From positions 742,540 to 779,997 of the forward strand of contig BFEA01000223.1 of assembly GCA_003427395.1 (NCBI GenBank): a stretch of DNA of 37,458 nucleotides. Direction: 5' to 3'. The position numbers were made by a program, and so were the translations under genes. The notes under the pieces were generated by a model. It saw only the letters and a list, made by a program, of their open reading frames with translations. It was not told the origin of the DNA and did no database searches. This stretch comes from Chara braunii. Its lineage: Eukaryota > Streptophyta > Charophyceae > Charales > Characeae. Positions within the stretch are counted from its first letter, which is position 1, and the number at the start of each line of letters is the position of its first letter. Below are positions 29,745 through 37,458 of the stretch, piece by piece.

Positions 29745-31163
29745 TCATTCCAGTTCTCTCCTCCTATTTTCTGATTCCTCGAATGTGCAGGATCCGACAT
29801 TGAGCCTGTTCTTCGAGCTGTGTGGGCCGGTATTTCTACAGGTGATAACCTCAAAATTCCCACAAGCAGGATCACACAAGATGACGAACATGGTGTCGTC
29901 GTGCTTGTTCATAATGAGCGACTCGGATCTGCACAAGAATGACCTGCCCAATAATATTGGGAGATCCAAGCTGGGCATGACGTAGAAACACGTACGTATC
30001 TTGACTCTTCCAATCTCTATCACCACATTCGACGCAACCCCCGTGTACCCGGTCTTGCCGCTGGCTCCATTGAGAAACCCGCAGTCGTTTTCATCTACCT
30101 CCAGTCCTAGTTTTACTGTTGTTTCTCCGTTTATAATGTTCATTTCCGCCCTGGTGTCGACCATCCCAGGACACATCTTCCCCTTTATCATAACATATAT
30201 GGACCCTGTTCCCACGAACTTCCAGTCCATTTTGCTTCCCGCCACGCTCCAGTTTGCCTCTTTGGGAATCAGGTCCCCCATCCTGACCGAGGTCACTCTC
30301 CGGCGTGACAACCTCGCCTTCACCATTTCTCTTAACTTAGGAGCCGAAGCTAGAATTTCCTTCANATTTANCAATTCATTGNGACCTTCNAGTAGNTTAT
30401 TTACTAGACCTTCCAGGTNTACCNCTTCTTCGATCGACNTCTNNTACTTTCTCTTCTTGNTTGGCGCTTCGTCNTTTTNGGACCTTCNTTCTTTAACTTC
30501 ACNTTTCCTTNTCTTAGCCCTGATTTCCGCCTGCCTCTCTTCTTCTTCCCTAATCTTCTCATCCTCATCTTCGTCACCCTCTACCATGATAGGTGGTTCT
30601 TCCTCTGCAGGCTGGGAAGTCTGGGCTTGCTCCTTTGGAGGATTCCCTCCTGTCGGTCTTCTTGTAGCGAACGGAATTGTTCCTCTTACACTCCTTTGAC
30701 CCCCACTGTTCTTTGCGGCCATGTTGGCCCTCGACATTCTTGGGTTGGGCTCATTTGGCCCATCTCCCGACCCTCCACGTCCCATGGTAAATACTTTCGG
30801 GCACCAAGCCCCTTCTTTCCCCGCTTCTTCACATACCCCTTGAAGCCTAAAATGTTGCCTTTGCATTTTATTCACCAGATCCTCCATCCTATCAAACGTA
30901 TCCCTGACGTTAATTCTAAAATCATCCTCTTCTTCTTCTTCTTCCACAAGGGGTACGTCTTCCTGGCTTCCTTCCATCCCCATCCGTCTCAGTTTTTCTT
31001 CTAGTTCAGTCACAATTTCCACTCGTACGACTGGTCCTTCCTTTTCTTGCCACATTCTGAACATTCCCGGGGCGTTGGGACGTAGTATGGCTATGCGAAG
31101 GGCCTCTTCTATAGTGCCTCCCGGAACCTGAGGATCGATCGGCCTTCCTGTTCTGTCAAACAC
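29745..31163 (-). pseudogene. Aspartic protease region, copy B
   Basis: 472 codons open from the first Met (MFDRTGRPIDPQVPGG). The VDTRAEMNII protease motif and the 16 unknown positions lie within the stretch identical to copy A, so they may not belong to this copy. The frame ends 180 codons earlier than in copy A's layout, at a TGA after RRRELE. The join to RT differs from copy A by one base in each of two homopolymers (29487-29497). Confidence 0.8.
30022..30648. other. Stretch identical to copy A, with 16 shared Ns
   Basis: Exact counterpart of 4839-5465, Ns included (30365-30511). Confidence 0.9.
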
Positions 31164-31223
31164 CTCACCATCTATGTTTGATGTTATGAGTCCATCGCGC
31201 TCGTCAAGTTTCCTGACGTGGCA

Positions 31224-31622
31224 TCACTTTACTGTGTGTCCTTTAATTTCACAGTGAGTACAAATGCATTCGTTGTAGTCTATCCATCCTCTGTCAAAAC
31301 CCTGTCCATTCCATGACCTATTTCCTTTACCAAACCCCCTTCCATAGCCTTGGTCGTAACCACGACCATATTCCTGCTGGTATTCTTGCCCTACCGGATT
31401 CGCACCTTCTTGGAGATGCCCCCAGTTTCCACCTTGATACCCACTTCCTCTATTTTCTGCTCCTCGTTCCCCTCGTCCCTGATTCCTACCAGCATTCCTA
31501 CCTCTTCCACGTCCTTGTCCTTGTCCTTGGGATATGTTCTGGTTTTGACCTCCCTTGCGACTCGATCCTGGTTGGTTATGTCCGGTTAGTTGGAGTTGTT
31601 TCGTGTTTTGGTCTCCTCCCAA
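31224..31622 (-). pseudogene. RGG/Gln-rich nucleocapsid with zinc knuckle, copy B
   Basis: A 132-codon open stretch after the shared TAG (31626-31628). It is rich in Gly, Arg, Gln and Asn (QGQGQGRGRGRN, GRGYDQGYGRGFGKG) and runs into CTHCEIKGHTVK, where CGA has become TGA just before the last zinc-binding Cys. In copy A the knuckle is complete. The Gly/Arg/Gln composition suggests an RNA-binding, low-complexity nucleocapsid. Confidence 0.75.
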
Positions 31623-31903
31623 ATTCTAATTCAGGGGTAACATAGGATATGGACCCTGGGTAGGCCATGACCCTACAGAGAAATATCAGGCCATGCTGCC
31701 ATAGGCGGACCCACGGGTCATTGATCATATTGTGTTGTGCTCGTTGACGGCTCCTGTCCATACTGGACTATCGCCTGTTGGGTTACTTGTCCTTTTCCGG
31801 ACCCTTGTCCTCCGATAACGATATTTTTAGCCTTCCTCTGACACTTGGTCAGTTTGCCCGTTCCTTCTGGTCCTCCATCTTCTACCTTTTTTTCTCCACC
31901 TTC

Positions 31904-32656
31904 CTATTTTTTTCTTCTCTTTCCTGATGGCTGTGTCACTGTTAACACTTTCGATGGTGTCACTCTTTCCTTAAGCTCTTTTATCTCATTTGCCATATTG
32001 CTCAACACTCCTCCTAGTACACTATGCTTTCCTTGGATCGTCCCTACTGCGTTTGTTTTCTTTCGTTCGACCTTGATTTGGTAATGGAACACTTAGTCCA
32101 TGTCTCCCGCCGCGATGTTCCTTCTGATGGTTTCCCAAGTTGTCTTCCTCCCGGCGGCTCCGCCTCGGGTTAGCTCCATCGCCTCATACCCAGATAATTT
32201 CCCTAGGAATATGACGCACTGCATTTCTTCATACAGTCCCGGGACCCTCTCGACTGTCTTTTCAAATGTGTTGGCAAACGCCCTGATTGTGGTGAAGTCA
32301 TCTCTGTTCATGTTATAGAGATGGTCAATCGTGAGCAAGCGATCTCCTAGCTTAAACGACTTTTGCATGCCTCTTTTAAACTCAGCCCAATCATTGTTCG
32401 ACTTTCTCACTACCTCTTCTACGTCAGAGGTGCACTCCCACCATACGTATTCAAACAACTGGGCAAACTTCTCGGCTGGTGTCAACTGCTTGAAGATTTG
32501 CTCGAGTAGTTCCAACCAATGAGTCACCAAATCTCTCTTGAAAGGAAAGATGTCTATTCTCGGCAGGTTAGACCTCTTTATTGCTCTCTTTTCTAGTAAC
32601 TTGACGATTTCCGCCGCGGTGATTGGAGGTCCTCCATTGGCGCTGGCATCACCCAT
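31904..32656 (-). pseudogene. Gag capsid-like protein, copy B
   Basis: Starts MGDASANGGPPITAAEIVKL like copy A. A CAA-to-TAA change at 32093-32095 (after AAGDMD) truncates it at 187 residues. The frame continues as FHYQIKVERKKT to 31904, where an indel ends it. Confidence 0.75.
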
Positions 32657-32782
32657 CTTCCCCCTTTTCTTTCTTGGTTCCTGCTATAACGTAGACCCTG
32701 TTAAGACACACAAAACGACCATTGATCCACCCTCTTCGTCATTATCTTGACATATCCTTTAATTTTGTCACTCGTTTTTACC

Positions 32783-33577
32783 CTATACGACCTTTCGTAC
32801 CCCTTTTCTCTTTTCTAGGAGTACCCAGTCCCCGTGCGAAAAGCTTCTAACCATACAAAATAAAGAAGGGATTTCAGCTATAAATTCTTTAATACATGCC
32901 TCCCGACAAAGATTGCGCAAGTAGGTCGAGAGATCTTCAAAATGGTAGATGCGTAGGTACGTGTTTACTACGCATAGTACGTTATAGAAGTCCCTTTCTT
33001 TTAATCTTGGTCTCATTTCTTAGTACAGATGGTAAACAACTTCCGACGCCTCGAACTCGAAGTCCATCTCTAGAACCGATCGTGCTGCGAATACCGCTCG
33101 TTCCACATTTTCTATTCTCCAAAATGCTTCGTTGATTATAAAACTCGGAAGCGTGGTCTTAACATACTTCGTTCGATATGTGAATTCGGCTGCCCACTTA
33201 GCATCCATCGATTTTATAACCTCCTCTTCTTCTCCCCAATACATCTTCCTTGAAAACACGTCAAGGGTCATTCCGGCTATCAACACGTACTTAGAGACAA
33301 AGCGGCTTTCCCCTATCGCAAGATCGATCGAGTCTGTCCGCCAGAGAATGGCCGCTGGATAAAGTGTCACCCTTACTGTTGCCTGCCTTTCCCTTGTGGT
33401 CCACCCAGTTTCTATCCAAAGGAAGGTTTCCTGTCCTATCGGTATCCCACACCATGAGTCCAATTTTTCATCCAGATCTATCGTTCTCTTCGGCAGTGTC
33501 ATCTTAACCCCTCCTTCCTTTGGCTCGGGCAAGTTGATCAGAAAGCTCCGATCATCGAACCACATTAAAGGAGCCAT
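32783..33577 (-). pseudogene. Accessory ORF3, copy B
   Basis: Starts MAPLMWFDDRSFLINLPEP and is in one frame for about 264 codons apart from TAA at 33020-33022, the codon where copy A has TGA. Contains QETFLWIETGW, NVERAVFAARS and LKERDFYN, paralogous to ORF2. Family unknown. Confidence 0.65.
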
Positions 33578-33724
33578 CCTGGTATTCCTGTTACAACAAC
33601 CAAAGAAAGAACCTTTCCTTTCTTAGTAACCACTCAATTTTCATTTCTCAATAACTCTCTATCTCAGTCTTTCCTAAGCACCCCTTCCTATTTGATCGAG
33701 GATCCCCTGTTTCAGTTCTCCCCA

Positions 33725-34390
33725 CTAGATATGCCTATCTGCCCAATCGTATTGACGTGAATACAATTCGACCCGTAATAGTATAAATTGTCGATCCCTT
33801 TCTTCAATCAAAGACTCTATATCTAGGTATATGTAGTATACAAGCAGAGGGGTAGATGCGTGATATTCTCTCTCAGGTATTGCCATTGCGGCTTCCGCAG
33901 CCCTTTCCACTCGGGTCCTCCCTCCAAAGGTTGCATCTACAATGAACATGGGTAGGGTCCCTCCTAGATACGCTACTGGCGGAAGAAATTCGCTCGCCTT
34001 CCTTACCCTCACAGTTCCTATGACCCTCTCAAATCCATTCATACTAGCATCTCACCTTCTAGACTCGAGCGCTGACTCTGCTATCCATAATATCTTCGAG
34101 AGAGATCGATCAATACCTACTACTAAATTTATTATGATAGCTTGCAGGTTTTGTGATGCGATGGATAGGGTAACCCTCTCTACCGTACAGTTTTCGTCTC
34201 TAACCCATCCAGACTCAATCCACACGAAAGCTTGTTCCCCTACAAAAATCCCCCAACAATGCTCTGTCTCTTCATTCTCTTCCTGGCGACTTGGAAGATT
34301 CATCATAAGGCCACGCCTCATTTGCATGGGCTCTCTGATCGTGATTTGATATCGGGCAGAAGCCACCTTCTTTTCTTTGGTATAATCCAC
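33725..34390 (-). pseudogene. Accessory ORF2, copy B
   Basis: The better-preserved ORF2: one frame of about 221 codons with a single TGA (near 34049) where copy A reads Arg. CWGIFVGEQAFVWIESGW, MFIVDATFGGRTRVERAAEA and LIEERDRQFILL are intact. Paralogous to ORF3; function unknown. Confidence 0.65.
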
Positions 34391-34782
34391 CTACTACACA
34401 ACACAAACCAGCCCACATCCTTCGATCAGACTTTCAATCCTAGGATCTGACTAGTTTTTTCTTTTTATTCTGCCACCTTCTTTGACATTTTTGGCCTTTA
34501 TATAATCTTCTTGTACAACAAGTAAGATACTAACCCACAAATCTCTTACTGACACAATATAAACATTAGGAGTGATAGGCACATCCTCCTATCAGTCGAC
34601 GTAAACTGCGAAACCACAGGAGGATCACGTACACGTGGTACTTCACGGGATCCTTGTTGGTGAGGCGGGGGAAGGACGGTCAACTGCCTCTCTTGAGACA
34701 GAGGGTAAGGGCTATGATGCAGGCGACTAGGCAGCTCGAAGCGTGGTGGAGATTCTCTGTAACACCTAGCATACCTATATGA

Positions 34783-34995
34783 TTAATATGTCATTTCGTC
34801 ACGGTCTAGGGTATGCATGCGCCTCTCCTCCCGATACTGTCTCGCCCTCAATCCTTCGTCCTTCTCTTCTAAGCCTTCATCATCCTCTTTCCACTCCTCC
34901 CTTTCTCTGGTCAAGTCCACAGGTCTTTCAGGCACCTTCCCCTGTCTGCGGCCTCTTCCTCTACCAGTTCCCGTCCCACGGCCCTTAGGTGCCAT
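34783..34995 (-). pseudogene. Accessory ORF1, copy B (truncated)
   Basis: Starts MAPKGRGTGTGRGRGRRQGK and stops after DEMTY at a TAA where copy A has TAC. The downstream part (SYRYAR, then a Pro-rich stretch) is still recognisable to about 34560. Confidence 0.5.
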
Positions 34996-35213
34996 ATTCG
35001 CTAACTCTTAGTATAAGTAGGACAATCGTACTTATGTGTATTTAAGCCCTCTTTTACACACCGATTTATTTGGAGCAATTACTCGTCACCAGCTATCTAA
35101 GTTACCGTATTCCACTTAGAGTCTTAGTTAATTACCGACTTTTTAATAATTGTCGTTCTGTCTGAATCTTGCTTTACCCGATTCGGCTCACTAAGGACCT
35201 CGGCTAAAAACGA

Positions 35214-35233
35214 GATCCCCGGCAACGGCGCCA
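35214..35233 (-). other. Primer-binding site, tRNA-Asp type (B)
   Basis: Identical 20-base match to the plant tRNA-Asp 3' end as in copy A (10047-10066), again two bases from the LTR end. Confidence 0.85.
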
Positions 35234-35235
35234 CC

Positions 35236-36804
35236 TGTCGCGCGCGGCGGTCCAACACTCATACGCAGAGTAGTTTCTAGTGTTGGACCTCACGGTCGTG
35301 TCATGCAGGAGTTTCTTTTTGTCACTTTACGCAATACCAACTCCGACCGTGCGCGCGTGCTATACCTCTCGCGACTCCCTACGACAGGTAAGGGTCCCGC
35401 GAGGTACAACATAACTCCACCTGCGGGAGCTGTCACCATCCCTTAGGTGGGTGTATCCCTGCTGAGCCACTGACCCACATACGAAGGTTTTTACATGCAA
35501 TCGCAGAGGTAGGTCAGCCGAGTGCGTTTCCTCGATCGCCGTAACATAGACATACGCGGGGTAGAACGCCTTAAGACTGACCCGTATATCGGGACCGGAG
35601 TGCTAACTCCCCGGACCGACTATCTAATCAGGTCGACTTCTCGGACAGTCTTCCACGCTAAGTTAACTATGACAATGATTCTATGTCCCCTTGTTGACCT
35701 TATGGAAATGCCTGAGTCAAACCCTTAGTAATCTCTCATTCTTCTAAAAAGAAGTCCCAGACAAAATAACTTCCTAGGTACCGACCAGCCTACGATCCCA
35801 TTCACAAGCATATATAGATATTTGTATGTATGTAAATCAGGGGAGCTGACTGAGCGGTGGACCTCACTTTCACGATTGTCGTGTCCCTTTGCCTGGATTT
35901 CTCAGACGATCCCAAACTTAGAAGACATCACAAATGTCCAACACCTATGCAAATGCAAGAAAACTACATACACGCATACAGATGCAGACACAGAATGCGC
36001 TACAAGCGTCAACCTTTAATTCCTCCATAGCAAGCCACTCACGCCCCAAACCCTTGAAAACAACATTCCTTCCTAACCCTGACTCTTTTTACCCCAGCCC
36101 CACACATTTCGAAGACTCCTGAGTGTGATTTGGACAATTTAGGCATAGATACAGGGGGAAGATTTATTTGTTCCCTTCTTAGGTCTTGTCTTAGGTGTGG
36201 GTGTAGAGCCATGGTGGGAGTTGAGTCGGAGTTCTACCGACCTGTTATCCAGAGATAATAAAATTGTTATTCTTACGGATTCCCCCGTAAGTTTTCCGAA
36301 GTGTCGAAACCTGAAGACACAACACATTTCAAGAGAAACTTAACATCTCTCTTCCTAACTGAGATCTAGAAAGTTTCCTTCTAGACTCAGTGTTTTCTGT
36401 CTAACTCCTATCCTTAACTAATCATTTGGGTTGTTGCCCTTCCGCTTCAGGTAGTGAATAGTAATTCACCCCCTTTTTTTTTTTACTGTCACAGTAATTC
36501 TCCATATCCCTTTCACTATCTCATTCCTATTCCTTTTTCTGGATTATCCTGTCCAAGTTTCCTTCCTTCTCCAAACACCCAGGAACACATCATCAATTCA
36601 ACCTGTGAAAAAGAATCTCAAGGAAAGAAATCAGACAAATGATAGTCTCTCTCTGAGGCAAGATCTCACTTATCCCCTCTCAGTAGAATCAGAGATAGTT
36701 AGTTAGGACTAAACAATGCAGATTGTGGAGAAAGTTAGTGGTGGTATGGCAGACCATTCAGGATATATCCACTTGTTACTGGAGCTTGTTTGAAAAAGGC
36801 AACC
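35236..36804 (-). repeat. Partial 5' LTR of copy B
   Basis: Counterpart of 10069-11638. Its 3' end is two bases from the PBS; the outer end is cut by the minisatellite at about 36804. No gene is supported inside. Confidence 0.65.
35249..35289 (-). other. LTR-end hairpin next to PBS (B)
   Basis: Perfect 11-bp inverted repeat GGTCCAACACT / AGTGTTGGACC with a 19-nt loop. Confidence 0.6.
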
Positions 36805-37458
36805 CACGCCTAAACCCACTCCTAAGCCCACGCCAAACCCACGCCAAACCCACGCCAAACCCACGCTCAAACCCATGCCTACACCCACGCCTAAACCCAC
36901 GCTCACACCCACACCAAACCCGAGCCCAAACCACGCCCAAACCCACGCCAAACCCACGCCAAACCGACGCCCAAACGACGCCCAAACCCGCGCCAAACCC
37001 ACGCCAAACCCACGCCAAACCCACGCCTAAACCCACGCCAAACCCACACCAAACCCACGCGTAAACCCATGCCTAACCAAACCCACGCCAAACCCACGCC
37101 AAACCCACGCCCAAACCCACGCCTAAACCCACACGCCTAAACCCACGCCCATACCCACGCCTAAACCCACGCGCAAACCGACACCAAACCCACGCCAAAC
37201 CCACGCCAAACCCACGCCAAACCCACGCCAAACCCACGCCCAAACCCATGCCCAAACCCACGCCCAAACCCGCCCCAAACCCACGCCTAAACCCACGCCT
37301 AAACCCATGCGTAAACCCACGCCTCAACCCTCGCCAAACCCACGCATGAACCCACACCCAAACCCACGCCTAAACCCACGCCCAAACACACGCCAAACCC
37401 ATGCCAAACCCATGCCAAACCCACGCCAAGCCCACGCCCAAACCCACGGCAAACCCAC
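36801..37458. repeat. Degenerate 11-12 bp minisatellite, right end
   Basis: About 55-60 units close to AAACCCACGCC with an optional T or C, many reading CCTAAACCCACG. It replaces the 160-bp repeats that follow the equivalent point in copy A and runs to the window edge. Confidence 0.95.

Larger units (their letters stand above)
25431..36804 (-). mobile_element. Degenerate Ty3/gypsy LTR retrotransposon, copy B
   Basis: Second copy of the element at 193-11638, in the same orientation. It is more damaged: gag TAA at 32093, TGA inside the zinc knuckle, RT frame shifts, YIDD to YIDH, a 10-nt integrase deletion, and catalytic Glu to Lys. At its right end the sequence switches within the word GGCAACC into the minisatellite, while copy A continues into the 160-bp repeats. 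No 3' LTR is seen. Confidence 0.9.

Noticed and set aside
36709-37357. Long Gly/Trp/Val-rich frames on the minus strand and Pro/Asn/Thr-rich frames on the plus strand
   Set aside because: Pure translation of the 11-12 bp minisatellite; all frames read alike and no start or domain is credible.

Overview
Eukaryotic, repeat-dominated DNA; I see no convincing intact host gene. The window is built around two copies (A, about 193-11638; B, about 25431-36804) of the same degenerate Ty3/gypsy LTR retrotransposon, both read from the minus strand. They are separated by about 13.8 kb of microsatellite-rich, repeat-rich DNA. Both outer ends of the window are a degenerate 11-12 bp minisatellite (AAACCCACGCC-like), which probably explains why the sequence stops there. 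The element's primer-binding site matches the 3' end of plant-type tRNA-Asp, so the host is most likely a streptophyte. The style of the predicted proteins recalls a charophyte such as Chara, but that is a guess from memory.

Layout of each copy, in transcription order (right to left): a partial 5' LTR of at least 1.5 kb with a hairpin near its inner end; the tRNA-Asp PBS; ORF1 (basic Gly/Arg-rich start, acidic middle); ORF2 and ORF3, two unrecognised proteins that I find to be paralogous to each other; gag; an RGG/Gln-rich stretch with a CCHC zinc knuckle; aspartic protease; reverse transcriptase; RNase H; integrase (HHCC, D,D35E core, GPF-type C-terminus). Downstream of integrase both copies run into a conserved GTAAGT...CAG intron-like segment and the start of a second gag-like gene (coiled coil plus zinc knuckle). 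That second gene is long only beside copy B (23962-25702). No 3' LTR is visible for either copy.

Both copies are dead. Copy A's gag-to-integrase region (7477 to 1452) has one frameshift plus seven in-frame stops; copy B has more damage. Several stops sit at the same codon in both copies, and many are Trp to TGA. This fits inactivation before the two copies separated, and decay dominated by G-to-A/C-to-T change. A 627-base stretch containing 16 Ns is identical in both copies, Ns included, which looks like an assembly or polishing artefact.

The central region (about 11.6-25.4 kb) holds a 160-bp higher-order tandem array, many AAT/CT/CA/ATC microsatellites, two dispersed repeat families in one orientation (R1, five copies; R2, three or four copies), a cluster of perfect splice-donor-like CAGGTAAG sites, and tRNA-like fragments. 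The most novel-looking items are the ORF2/ORF3 accessory pair and the reciprocal minisatellite breakpoints.
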